Shown: one piece after another, positions 35,601 through 43,129 of the stretch | How the letters are laid out: the number at the start of each line of letters is the position of its first letter | Position numbering within the stretch: the first letter of the stretch is position 1 | NCBI GenBank assembly: GCA_026874595.1 | Contig: CM049307.1 | Location: 36,932,862 to 36,996,861, forward strand | DNA: 64,000 bases | Direction: 5' to 3' | Source of the DNA: Sipunculus nudus | Lineage: Eukaryota > Annelida > Sipuncula > Golfingiida > Sipunculidae | Notes under the pieces: model-generated | The model's input: the letters and a program-made list of their open reading frames with translations, nothing else | Told to the model about the DNA's origin: nothing | Database searches by the model: none | Program-made: the position numbers and the translations under genes

Positions 35601-38149
35601 TATGTGCACACAAAAAATAAATTTTCATTTTCATGGAGGTTATATAAAGTATTTTGGATCTGCAGGGAGAGTATGTTGCACCAGAGAAGATAGAAAATGT
35701 TTATACAATGAGTCCTATGATTGCCCAATGTTTTGTGGATGGCAACAGTTTCCAGGTGAGTATCTTGTGATACCCTCTGACAATATTCAAATGCTTTTAA
35801 CAGACATCTGTTCTGATCAAGCACAGAAGGAGAATTTGCCTGGAACCATTGTAAATGACCTTTCAGTCCATGCAGCTTCTGCAGGAATGCAGTGTGGTCC
35901 ATCCTTAATCTTTTAAAACCAAACTAGCTCTCAAACTTTAAAAAGTGAATCCATTATTGTATCCCCAGACAAAGCTGGCAAATACTTTAGGGTCATAGAA
36001 AGTTCTTAACTAAACTTGACCAGTGCGTAGATAATGTGTGCAAGGACGAAGCCTATTTAAAATGGGGTCACAATCTTTACTAGGAGAGTTGCTTTGACCT
36101 TGAATAGGTCCATTTTGGGGGAAAATCACGAAAATTCTTATATATATCTCAAGAAATCTTGCATGGATGGATTGATCCACAATTCAAGTTGAACAAAGAT
36201 CTTGGATCATGTTGTCATGTACCGGAAATTGGTGGCGCCACCTATTATCCTTTTCTTGTTTTAGTACCTTTTAACACCCTCATCATTGCCACTTGACAGT
36301 ACTCTGAGCAATATAACTAAAAAACTAGTGGACAGATTTATTTCATATTATGCATATACATAGGTATGGGTTATGGGATGACATATATTAAAATTGGGAC
36401 TATAAGAGTGCCCTTGACCTTGAATATCTCCATATTTGGTAAGAATCTCGCAAAATCTTCAATGTCTCAATAAGGGATGAATGGACTGGTCCAAAAAGCA
36501 AATTGACCAAAGATCTTGGATAGCTAAGTAAACAATTTTAAATGTGGCATTGATAGGGAAACCATGGAAGATATTTGGTTTTGTATAAATTTGTGGGTGC
36601 ATATTGTGTTTTTGTTGAGCATCCGTTTCTACTTTAGGAGCAGCGTATGAAGTCATTCTGAGCATAAAACAAATAAACATTATGGTAAGAAAATATGTAT
36701 TGTTAGATCTTTTATTCATTGATTTTGTTTCAAATTTATTTTGCACATGTAGTTCATGCGTAGTACTTAAATTGAAATGAGAGGTCCAAAGAGGTCCAAA
36801 GTAAATATGCAATGGACATCATTTCGCTGTAAAGAAATGTGATTTGATATATTTGGTTTTATATGTGCAGAATTAATAGGAATTGGGGTAAGAAAGATTA
36901 AAACTATTAATAGGTATGCTCTTCAATCGGAAGTAAGTTAATTTTGACTATTAAATGATTACTTTCAGACATACACCATAGCAATAGTTGTTCCTGACCC
37001 TGACTTTTTACCAGGCTGGGCTGCTGAGCAGGGCGTGAGTGGTGACATCAAGGAGCTGTGTAAAAATGAGGTGAATACTTTAAACAGTCACAGAAATACT
37101 GCTAGCAAAGACACATACAGAAAGCTTGTTCTAAGCTTGTCATAGGAAATTCATAGATTCTTTTGTAGAAAAGTTCTCAAATATATGCAGAGTCATAGCC
37201 TTTTATGTACTTGGGAGTGATATAAAGTGAACCTGGTAACAAGGTTAATGGCCTGGAAATTGCAGTACAAGGAATAGTCAGGCATGTTCTTACTAATAGT
37301 TCAAGCTTATCATGTTCTTGCATTTTGAAATAAAAGGAACTTGCTGGTATTATGTCTGGGGTAGAAGTTTGCCATTACATTACAAAAAATAGTCAAGTCA
37401 TACTCATCAATTTTATTCAATGTGTATTAATTTTAAATTAATGTATGTCACTTCTTACTATAAAGTTGTATTTTCTTTAAACTGAGCACTATATATACTC
37501 TGTGAGTATGAAAAATACATTGGTTGTTATTTTTACCTGTCATGTCTACTTCAGGTGGTGAAGAAAGCAATCCATAATGATATGAGAAGGTTGGGAAAAC
37601 AAGCTGGACTGAAAGGCTTTGAGCAGGCAAGATAAACATTTTAACCAAATTAGAGAGTCTGAGATACGTGTTCATAAAATGATTCTGATTATCAATGTTG
37701 GACATTTTGTGATATATTTTTATTACTTACCTACTGACTTCATTAAGATTTGAACAACTATCTACAAAGTAGCAAAGTTCAACTAGCTTTTGCTAAAATA
37801 TCCCTGTCTCAGCATACATTTCCAGACTGCTCTAGATTTTTTTGGATGAATCTTCTTAAAAACATGTTTACAAGAGAATATGACCCAGTATCAGCACCCA
37901 AAATCGATTATATAATGATTTCTCCTTTGGCTCAAGAGCCTCTGACTATTCTACTTGAAACCCTTGAACAAGATACCAGGGTATTTTTATTATGGTTCAT
38001 ATTCTCCCTCTTTTCAGGTGAAACATATACATCTTCATCCAGAGTTGTTTTCTGTAGAGAATGGTCTTCTGACACCCACATTCAAGAGCAAAAGACCAGC
38101 ACTTCGCAAAACTTTTGAACCACAGATTGCGGCCATGTACAGCCAGTAG
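8480..38149 (+). CDS. ACSL: Long-chain acyl-CoA synthetase (ACSL1/5/6 type), complete, 21 coding exons
   Basis: Exons: 8480-8653, 10633-10741, 11326-11393, 13507-13608, 14179-14278, 15373-15539, 17136-17168, 18269-18320, 19012-19085, 19759-19830, 20702-20836, 26399-26481, 27085-27235, 29250-29322, 30150-30238, 30956-31072, 32110-32163, 35666-35755, 36969-37070, 37555-37626, 38018-38149. They total 2049 nt and encode 682 residues; every junction keeps frame, and vertebrate ACSL1/5 are about 680-700. The family activates C12-C20 fatty acids with ATP and CoA at the outer mitochondrial or ER membrane. Visible motifs are a hydrophobic anchor (about 20-37) followed by KRR, P-loop YTSGTTGNPKG (263-273), gate LPLAHMFER (306-314), TGAAP in exon 13, YGQTE (445-449), and TGDIG...LKIIDRKK (525-544). 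The start ATG at 8480 has A at -3 and G at +4. ACSL3/4 is less likely because the C-terminal signature and length fit the ACSL1/5/6 branch. The exact paralogue is not resolved. Confidence 0.95.
8629..9148 (+). repeat. 43-bp tandem array of the exon 1 / intron 1 junction
   Basis: Twelve copies, each with the last exon-1 codons (CAGAGTATAGAAATAGAG), a donor GTAAGTCTGTGCCAG and a short spacer. Donor positions are 8654, 8697, 8740, 8783, 8826, 8869, 8912, 8954, 8997, 9040, 9083 (gtaaat) and 9126 (decayed to ataagt). The period is 43 bp except one 42-bp unit. Eleven copies keep GT. Confidence 0.95.
9253..9410. mobile_element. Truncated end of a TA-flanked TIR element, intron 1
   Basis: Starts TA|CAGTGAAATCTTTGTAATAA and continues with 'cttattagacaggtcag' and 'ggtggtcttattagacag', the same terminal layout as 5010-5711 and 21203-25306. 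No right end found. Confidence 0.5.
9738..10111. mobile_element. 374-bp MITE with TTA target duplication (PIF/Harbinger-like), intron 1
   Basis: The ends GGGTGCTTTTCCATGT and (inverted) ACATGGAAAAGCACCC are flanked by TTA on both sides (9735-9737, 10112-10114). The interior has several GC-rich palindromes of the form TTTGCCGCGCGGCAA. It is locally much richer in CpG than its surroundings. Confidence 0.8.
10633..10741 (+). CDS. ACSL: ACSL coding exon 2 (residues 59-95)
   Basis: Acceptor cttttcag, donor a|gtaagt, ends in phase 1. It encodes [18 protein letters not shown]..., matching the RRS / D-G-L region that opens the soluble part of ACSL proteins. Confidence 0.93.
11326..11393 (+). CDS. 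ACSL: ACSL coding exon 3 (residues 95-117)
   Basis: Acceptor tacag, donor gag|gtaatt. It encodes [19 protein letters not shown], the conserved 'G.CLG.R' segment of the family. Confidence 0.94.
12331..12487 (-). mobile_element. tRNA-derived SINE-like copy 1, intron 3
   Basis: On the minus strand it has an A-box-like TAGCGAAGTGGTTGGTACG and a perfect B box GGTTCGAATCC about 30 bp later. The second copy is at 12609-12767, 278 bp away. Confidence 0.65.
12609..12767 (-). mobile_element. tRNA-derived SINE-like copy 2, intron 3
   Basis: Minus strand: TAGCGAAGCGGTTGGTAAG, then GGTTCGAATCCGGGATCGGC. It shares the 'tgtcaccc(c/t)gtaacaca' and 'gttatgaaga' flanks with copy 1, so the pair arose by tandem duplication. 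It is not a functional tRNA gene because no acceptor or anticodon stem closes. Confidence 0.65.
13130..13260 (-). repeat. Relic related to the 27542-28076 MITE, intron 3
   Basis: 'gcatgtgaaaagtgacc', 'ccaccataagtggg' and 'atgtagactgatttctca' are the reverse complement of matching text at 27700-27790. Confidence 0.6.
13507..13608 (+). CDS. ACSL: ACSL coding exon 4 (residues 118-151)
   Basis: Acceptor tgccag, donor gag|gtatat. It encodes [17 protein letters not shown]...[10 protein letters not shown], the start of the AMP-binding fold. Confidence 0.95.
13724..13893. mobile_element. 170-bp hairpin MITE, intron 4
   Basis: The arm TTCTCAACTCAGGAACTTAC then ATTGTAC..AGCTGTAG is repeated inverted at 13856-13893 with two or three mismatches, leaving a ~95-bp loop. 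Confidence 0.75.
14179..14278 (+). CDS. ACSL: ACSL coding exon 5 (residues 152-185)
   Basis: Acceptor ttttcag, donor caag|gtttgt (weak, ends in phase 1). It encodes [20 protein letters not shown]..., very close to vertebrate ACSL1/5. Confidence 0.95.
14898..15275. repeat. Imperfect direct repeats, intron 5
   Basis: 'aaattacttttct.gtgacac.taacttct' occurs at about 14914 and 15053. 'ttgagtaaaagta.aaagttatt.tgaagcc.gtcg' occurs at about 14980 and 15219. Confidence 0.6.
15373..15539 (+). CDS. ACSL: ACSL coding exon 6 (residues 185-240)
   Basis: Acceptor ttgcag, donor atc|gtgagt. It encodes [17 protein letters not shown]...KKIIVVERV...LSFQELI. The stretch after IIVVE is variable in the family. 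Confidence 0.93.
15655..16490. mobile_element. Repeat family E copy (possible Helitron-like), intron 6
   Basis: Begins TTTTTAGCGAACCTGTGAGC with a following hairpin and a GTCC/GTCG-rich stretch. It then has units with 'ggtggc.ccacct', and ends with text (ccacttaatccatgcctcac ... cagatacacatagtcgcttgt) shared with 48530-48640. The layout resembles the AGCTCAGCTGACT family but with a different 5' terminus. Confidence 0.5.
17136..17168 (+). CDS. ACSL: ACSL coding exon 7 (33-nt small exon, residues 241-251)
   Basis: Acceptor tttacag, donor atg|gtaagt. It encodes [11 protein letters not shown]. It is only 11 codons, phase 0 on both sides, so skipping it would keep frame. Confidence 0.85.
17169..18268. 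other. ACSL intron 7, no recognised feature
   Basis: AT-rich intronic sequence; nothing else seen. Confidence 0.5.
18269..18320 (+). CDS. ACSL: ACSL coding exon 8 (residues 252-269, first half of P-loop)
   Basis: Acceptor tttcccag, donor acag|gtacct. It encodes [17 protein letters not shown]; the AMP-binding P-loop is split by the intron after the first base of Gly269. Confidence 0.95.
18403..18575. repeat. Relic with GACCACC / TTAAAACCACC subterminal motifs, intron 8
   Basis: 'agaccacctgtctgat', 'gagaccacccctgag', 'ttaaaaccacccgtgaa' and 'gatggtctcatta' recall the subterminal repeats of the TA-flanked TIR elements. No clean ends. Confidence 0.35.
19012..19085 (+). CDS. ACSL: ACSL coding exon 9 (residues 269-293, second half of P-loop)
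   Basis: Acceptor tttttgacag, donor ggg|gtaagt. It encodes [20 protein letters not shown]; Lys272 is the conserved P-loop lysine. Confidence 0.95.
19759..19830 (+). CDS. ACSL: ACSL coding exon 10 (gate exon, residues 294-317)
   Basis: Acceptor gttgtag, donor cag|gtaagt, phase 0 on both sides. It encodes [20 protein letters not shown] followed by RECQ. In ACSL1 and ACSL6 of vertebrates the matching exon exists in two mutually exclusive versions; here only the HMFER form is seen. Confidence 0.95.
20702..20836 (+). CDS. ACSL: ACSL coding exon 11 (residues 318-362)
   Basis: Acceptor attttag, donor aag|gttggt. It encodes [20 protein letters not shown]...[14 protein letters not shown], strongly conserved in the family. 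Confidence 0.96.
21605..22003 (+). CDS. Unrecognised 132-codon open frame inside the TIR element
   Basis: The longest single uninterrupted frame near the left end of the 4.1-kb element ([20 protein letters not shown]...). It has no motif I recognise and no helix-turn-helix or DDE signature. It could be a captured host fragment or chance. Confidence 0.2.
   Translation: MPKTFLVQLSKCDNLKDNDDVDKAKIVMTKNLGTFVFKGECSFSLKYIFFDDGCLVLFAVMLKAPEIKRTPRSLCTASWYKQLRSEQMFDTEQISLRYTEQKRLINIKQLQQNWLILQLDIAWGDQGRMGNL
22310..25135. repeat. Long internal inverted/direct repeats of the 4.1-kb element
   Basis: The phrases 'acatagaaatagtg.acttgca.t.cattctaggacaaat', 'ttttgaccaagata' and 'ggcc.tatatctg' at 24545-24705 reappear inverted at 22385-22520. 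They reappear again directly at 24890-25030 with 'ggcggccatcttgg'. The arms could fold the interior into a large stem. Confidence 0.7.
24173..24350 (+). mobile_element. tRNA-like SINE fragment
   Basis: An A-box-like CCTAGTGGTTACGG is followed about 30 bp later by a B-box-like CTTCGAACCCC. There is an unrelated 3' body up to 'gagagctgagcgttttttacc'. It is nested within the 4.1-kb TIR element. Confidence 0.5.
25447..25678. mobile_element. ~230-bp palindromic MITE, intron 11
   Basis: The left arm 'ccactgtggt.ttggtgcattatatgggg ... agtgaacccacatt' and the right arm (25595-25678) are inverted copies over more than 60 bp, with a short centre. Confidence 0.7.
26399..26481 (+). CDS. ACSL: ACSL coding exon 12 (residues 363-390)
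   Basis: Acceptor ctctacag, donor aca|gtaagt, ends in phase 2. It encodes [20 protein letters not shown] then RKKALLQ, aligning with the KxFLLxLA...RK block of ACSL5/1. Confidence 0.93.
27085..27235 (+). CDS. ACSL: ACSL coding exon 13 (residues 390-440)
   Basis: Acceptor atcacag, donor agt|gtgagt. It encodes [20 protein letters not shown], then [20 protein letters not shown] and [10 protein letters not shown]. The TGAAP motif is conserved. Confidence 0.96.
27542..28076. mobile_element. 535-bp TIR MITE with TA target duplication, intron 13
   Basis: The ends TA|GTCCGTTTCATC and GATGAAACGGAC|TA are inverted. The next 20 bp (tgtccacctgttttttgc) also match inverted at 28040-28060. Confidence 0.8.
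28275..28330 (+). pseudogene. Possible tiny LINE C-terminal fragment, intron 13
   Basis: The frame reads [12 protein letters not shown], which resembles the RRLRWLGHV phrase near the C-terminus of many non-LTR retrotransposon proteins. Too short to be sure. Confidence 0.25.
29250..29322 (+). CDS. ACSL: ACSL coding exon 14 (residues 441-465, YGQTE motif)
   Basis: Acceptor tatttcag, donor cag|gtcaga, ends in phase 1. It encodes [19 protein letters not shown]...; YGQTE binds the adenylate in this superfamily. Confidence 0.96.
30150..30238 (+). CDS. ACSL: ACSL coding exon 15 (residues 465-494)
   Basis: Acceptor acttcag, donor gag|gtgagg. It encodes [20 protein letters not shown]...GKGE. Confidence 0.95.
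30956..31072 (+). CDS. ACSL: ACSL coding exon 16 (residues 495-533, TGDIG motif)
   Basis: Acceptor aacag, donor cca|gtaaga. It encodes [20 protein letters not shown] then [19 protein letters not shown]. Asp527 is the ribose-binding aspartate position. Confidence 0.96.
31395..31590 (+). repeat. Possible tRNA-like repeat fragment, intron 16
   Basis: Contains TGGGTTCAATTTCAGG, a degenerate B-box-like motif, with a downstream body rich in GCCAATCCGACGCC. It has no poly-A tail or clear ends. Confidence 0.25.
32110..32163 (+). CDS. ACSL: ACSL coding exon 17 (residues 534-551, IIDRKK hinge)
   Basis: Acceptor attgtag, donor cag|gtaagc. It encodes [18 protein letters not shown], the hinge and FACS signature. 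Confidence 0.96.
32304..34206 (+). mobile_element. Helitron-like (HINE/pearl-type) element, intron 17
   Basis: The 5' end AGCTCAGCTGACTATAAGTC folds with ATCTGAGCT. A (GTCC/GTCT)n stretch follows (about 32347-32391). A decayed 3' end has GTCAGCTGAGC and a degenerate ACCCATGGGTC-like palindrome before CTTG (34176-34206). It sits between T-runs and includes a 22-bp poly-C run at about 33194. Confidence 0.65.
35666..35755 (+). CDS. ACSL: ACSL coding exon 18 (residues 552-581)
   Basis: Acceptor ctgcag, donor cag|gtgagt. It encodes [20 protein letters not shown] then [10 protein letters not shown] in the C-terminal subdomain. Confidence 0.95.
35960..36520. repeat. Copy of the ~308-bp repeat family, intron 18
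   Basis: Shares 'tgccacttgacagtactctgagca', 'aaaaaactagtggacaga', 'atattatgcatatacata' and 'cccttgaccttgaa' phrases with 6695-7565. Confidence 0.75.
36969..37070 (+). CDS. ACSL: ACSL coding exon 19 (residues 582-615)
   Basis: Acceptor ctttcag, donor gag|gtgaat. It encodes [20 protein letters not shown]...LCKNE. Confidence 0.95.
37555..37626 (+). CDS. ACSL: ACSL coding exon 20 (residues 616-639), followed by a GC donor
   Basis: Acceptor cttcag. It encodes [20 protein letters not shown] then GFEQ. The exon must end at GAGCAG (37626) to join in frame to [11 protein letters not shown], and the next bases are gcaaga, so the intron is GC-AG. Confidence 0.93.
38018..38149 (+). CDS. ACSL: ACSL coding exon 21 (residues 640-682 and stop)
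   Basis: Acceptor cttttcag. It encodes [20 protein letters not shown] ... [18 protein letters not shown] and ends at TAG 38147-38149. ENGLLTPT is the usual C-terminal ACSL motif. Confidence 0.96.
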   Translation: MKHIHLHPELFSVENGLLTPTFKSKRPALRKTFEPQIAAMYSQ

Positions 38150-38265
38150 GGTGCAAATGAAACAGGGTTACAGTACAAACTTTAACAGACCTCAGAGTGT
38201 CTGCTTTCATGAAACCCATTTAATCACTTAATACCTCAAATAGATTCAAGTTTTACCCAATTTTT
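38150..38265 (+). other. ACSL: ACSL 3'UTR start; no AATAAA before the mobile element
   Basis: 116 bp of unique sequence between the stop codon and the next Helitron-like element, with no AATAAA or ATTAAA. The first AATAAA is inside the element (about 39199), with others at about 39624, 40309 and 40361. Confidence 0.6.
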
Positions 38266-40715
38266 AGCTCAGCTGACTTTCAGTCATGCTGGGCTATAGC
38301 GATGGGTCTTTGTCCGGCGTCCTTCCGTCTGTCCGTCCGGCCGTCTGGCCGTCCGTCCGGCCGGCCGTCCGTCCGTTAGCAGGGCACAAATCGTAACCGT
38401 AGGGGCTAGGGCCATGAACCCTATGCAGTCTTAGAGGTTATAAAAAGATCTCCTTGCAAACCTGAAATTAGGTCACTGCGACCTATATTTTCGAAGTTAT
38501 GGGGTGTGTTTGCACCCCCCAGAAATAACTCTTTGAGACAAAATTTTCATCCCAAACCTTCCATGTTTCACATACAGCTCACCTACCAACAGGGGAAGTA
38601 CCATATTTTTTTTTAGGTCAAGAGGTCAAAGGTCAAGGTCACAGGAGCCTCTTCTTTGAAAAGCCTGTGGATGCATTTTAAGCCAACCCTTTCATCCCAG
38701 TTCTTTGATCTTTCACATATAGCTCACCTACTAAGTTGGAGAAGAATCCTATAGATTTTGAGGTCACAAGGTCAAAGGTCAGGGTCACAGGATCCACTTC
38801 TTTGAAAAGGTAGTGGACACATTTCAAGCTAGACTTTTCATTCCAAACCTTCCAGCACTGATATCGCTTCTCTGCCAACAGGGGAAAAGACCTGTTGATT
38901 TTGAGGTCAAAGGTCAAGTTCACAGCACCCACTTATTGCGTGGAGTCATTTTCAGGCAAACTTTTCAATCTGTACCTTCCATCTGTCATATATGGCTTAC
39001 CTACCAATAAGGGAAGAAACCTATTGATGTTGAGGTAAAAAAGTCAAAGGTCTAGGTCACAATATTTAATTGTTCTAAATGCTTGTGAGCATATTTCAAG
39101 TGTAACTGTTCAACCCAAACCTTCAGTCTTTCACATATGCCACATCTATGCATCACTCAGTTTGACTCAAACTTCATATTTATGGGTCTTTTTGCTTGAA
39201 TAAATAACTTATTGAATTTGGGGTCAGCTGGTCAGCAGGTTAAAGCTTGCAGGTCAAAGTTATTCACCTATTGGTTGCCAAGTAATTACACCAGATTTAA
39301 GTGGTCAGTAGTTACCCATCATTTAGAAAGAATCCAGTTGATATATGGGCAAAAGGCCAAGGTCATAGGTCAGGGATGTTCACAATTACTTATTTTATAG
39401 ACCATCTCTATTTTTCTTGTATATATAACCATCCCACTCCAGCTGGTACATCTCCCTGTGTGGCTGTAATTGTGAGTGACACTGGTGACATATGACTCCC
39501 TTTTGTATCAGCCTATTAAGTGATAAGGCTCAGTGATAAGTACCTAGTTACCTCATAACAAAATCACTGTTGTCAGAATGCTTCAGCCAGGCATTAAGAC
39601 TATGAGATTATAGTATTAAGGTTAAGCTACTGAATTATAAGATGATGGGAACATTTTGCAGTTTATTTTATGGAATCCTAGCAATAAACTTAGTTTCCTA
39701 GATATCTGAATATTTTAATATATATCACCACATATAAAAGCAAGTGTTTGTTCTCATAATATGTGGATGTGTACCTTGATTTAGGATGGCTTTTTGTTTT
39801 ATTTCAAGACTCTTAGTCATGCTTTCTGCATTTCTTTTCTTTCAGGTTTGGCAGTTTACCTACCCTGCTGACCCCATTGAAAAGCAGAGTGATAATAAAA
39901 ATATTGGACTTACACTTTTTACAATTGCATACCTATAAATCTTATATGAGGGCCTGGACATGCCTTTTGAATTATTTTGGGCATTTATTACTGGATAATT
40001 TGCCCCAAGTTTGGTCTCTTATTGGAGAATGTGGAATATCAAATGTCATACTTGTCAGAAATCCATTATGTCTGCCAGTTAGCCACCTTAGAAATTCTTT
40101 CTTCAGGGCAGTTTCAGTAATTTTTCTTTAATGTTTGGTCCGATTTAGAGAATGTTTGTTGTCTGATTTCAGACTTGTCAGAAGTCCAATATGGCCACCA
40201 GGCAACCATCTTTTAATTCCTTTTGATCATATTATCTCAAGAACAGTTAAAGTGAATGCAGTTGGATGTATATTTATGTAATCTTGTAAAGGATTGGGTC
40301 AAATATTTCTGAATAAATATTACCATCATTTATAAAAGTGCAGTACAGTTGGCTTGTATTGAATAAAAATTCATACAGAAGCACCTGTTTCTCAATCATT
40401 CTTGCATGTATTTCCTTGATTTTTGCTATATATTTTAATCTTATATTTGCCCTTTGTGGTGTTCCTTTTGAGACTGACAGGTTTCAAGCAAGCTGTTGGA
40501 ATAGTTCCTGATAGCTTAACAATCATGCATTTTCCTCAGACCATCAATTCACTGTGTTTTAACCAGACATAGGTGATATATATTTCTGTTGTCATAGAAA
40601 ATTTTCAACAAATTGGCAAATTGGTTCTTCAATATTTGACTGGAAGTTGTCAATCTCAGTCCATGATGTCACAGGTCATGCTTGGCAGCTGAGCGTCATG
40701 ACCCATGGGTCACTT
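38266..40715 (+). mobile_element. Helitron-like (HINE/pearl-type) element just downstream of ACSL
   Basis: The 5' end AGCTCAGCTGACTTTCAGTC is followed by a (GTCC/GGCC)n stretch (38315-38377) and core units of about 130 bp with 'gaggtcaaaggtcaaggtcac'. At the 3' end, CAGCTGAGC (40686-40694) precedes the palindrome TGACCCATGGGTCA (40699-40712), ending CACTT|TTT. Three perfect DR1 motifs AGGTCAAAGGTCA lie at 38623, 38769 and 38904. Confidence 0.7.
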
Positions 40716-41919
40716 TTTAATGTGCCTCATTTCACCGCCTGACGGTAGGACAGTTCATTTTGGAAAGACATGTACAAACAATTCTGTTTCAACATGTGGC
40801 TCCAGATGAATAATAGGATTTTAAATCACCCCTTCCTCAATTGAAGACCCGCCCTCCCTGAATTATTATTAGAGCCTTTTCATGACTTTGATATATGTAT
40901 TAAAAATGTACAATCAAAAAAACCTAAAACAGACATAAGAACAAATAGTCATAATAAAAAAAAAATGTATACTCTTTATCCCTGTTGTTTGATGGAGGTT
41001 ACAAGAATAATTAGTGTGTACTGATTATACTGTTGTCTTATCTGTAATATTTGTGATGACAGGTCCCATTGTATTGTGCTGACAGATATATTTAATGTGT
41101 GATTCTATGCAAGTATGTGAAAACTGTGTTAGAACATAATTGTTATGAGTTTCTGTAGAAATATTGATTAAGTTTACCTTACCAGTCAAAAAGTCACTAA
41201 TAAATTCAGGAAATACAATGAGTCCATTGATGGGGTGGATTTAGGTTATTAAATTAAAAATGTATGTATATAGAGTCACCTGGTTAAATTCAAGTTGTAG
41301 CCAAATGCAGGTAAACTACCCTGGGTATCAATAATCGTTAGGTGTGTTTGCTTGTTTGAAAACCTAGGAAGAACTTGAATTTGAAATGATTATTTTGTAT
41401 TTCCATTTGAAGTCTTAGAAACGTCCATGAATTTGCGGAGGTACCTTGTTCATTTCCTCCTGCAAGCGTTTTTTTTATATTTTTTTCCTCCCAAAGCTTC
41501 CTATTAGATTCTGTGCATTAATTCATTCAGAAAAGTTTTGCATGTTTTTCTTGCTTCTGCAGGATCACAGTCTCCTTGAATTTTGTAAAACTGTACGTTG
41601 TAGGTCCTCAAAGTCCTTTTACAATTCAGAGGAATAAGTGTATGAGTTGCGGAATCAGAAGAATATACAGAAAAAAAATGATGAAAATTGAGGGGATGCA
41701 ACAATACTTGATTGGTTTTATTATTGTCCACCAGGAGGAGGCACTGAATTAAATTTTCTCTTAAAAGGCAATTTCACAAAAACCTTGGGGAAATTAATCA
41801 AGGCACATGACTCGGGATATAATTAAATATGAACATCAAACGCAGAAGTGATTCCTGAATGATTTATGTCAGTTCTGGTGTGGACATGGCAGTAATACTT
41901 TATATCAAATCATGGCATT
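40716..41919. other. Non-coding, no recognised feature
   Basis: AT-rich intergenic sequence; no supported gene. Confidence 0.5.
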
Positions 41920-42960
41920 AGCATTCTGTCTTGAACATGCCCATTTATGAGCACAAGGTTTATGACAGTGATATTGTATTCATCAGTGTCTATAAATGCA
42001 CAATTTCTTATAAAAATTTATTTTTACCTGAATACAGGTATTACATTTTGTGTACATCTTTAGACATATTGGTGCATGTACATAGGCGTTTGTGTGTTAT
42101 ATTTGTCTTATCATCATGTCACGTTTTTTAATTTTACAAATTTAATATTGCTATGTTGTACTTAAATGCAGGGACCAACACATTTGCTCAAGTTTTTTTA
42201 TCTTGGGTTTTAATATGACAGCATGGACATCTTTACAATGACTCTGGGAAAGCAGTTCCCAAACATGTGAATTGCATTATCCTTCATTTTTGACAACATT
42301 TTTAGGTCCATATTTTGAAAATCAAGGAGTGTATAATGTGCAATAAGAGTAAAGGGGGTACGGCTTCATATTTAATTTTAACATGATTTTATTGACCGGT
42401 CAAACATGAAAAGTGGTGTGTGGCAGGTAAGGGGGAATTTATCAGAAAGGTTACAGCTTTTGTAAAAATATATTTTATTCTTCTTTATATATCAAAACAT
42501 ATTGACATATCATAATGTATAAATCTGTAATCATAATGTCATAATGTGATAATAAGAATGATTCAGACAAGAATTAGTGTATCTATGTCAGATACATCAG
42601 GTTCAAGTCATTGGTTTATAAAGGCTCTACATAGATATCTGATTATCTTACACTTTGTGTATGTTTACCACTTATTTTTCCTGGGTTCCTCCACAGCATC
42701 ATAGTAAAGCACAGGGGCGGTCTCGCCCGTTGGGACACCAGGAAGTTTCCTGGTTGACAAAATGTGAAAAGCAGTGTCTTAATGCCTAATAGCTGATTGT
42801 GTGAACTAAATATTAAAGTTAGTGGGCTAATGGTATTAATTTTGATCAGTTTCACTCAATTATCCAACCAGGGTCTATTTCCATCCCAAGTCTGTCCCTG
42901 GTACAGTGGGTGTACTATATCAGAAATGATGACACAATAAAAAAAAATTTTCCACACATT
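41920..42960. repeat. ~1-kb direct duplication, copy 1
   Basis: From 'cttgaacatgcccattt.tgagcaca' to 'aaaaaa..tttccacacatt', closely matching 43130-44515. It includes the palindrome TTGACCGGTCAA (42392-42403). Confidence 0.85.
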
Positions 42961-43129
42961 AAATAGGATTTGTAATACCCACAAAAATGCCAATTTATAG
43001 CATGTTTTTAAGAAAATGTCCACACGGTGTGAGGGGATCCCCTACACCCCTCGTAATGCTTTCCTCTGACCAAGCATTTACTGCCCCCCCCCCCCCCCCC
43101 CCAACTCAGACTTTGCACAGGCTACAGCC

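Noticed and set aside
35546-35916. 118- and 104-codon frames on either strand
   Set aside because: Both overlap ACSL exon 18 in the wrong phase or on the wrong strand.
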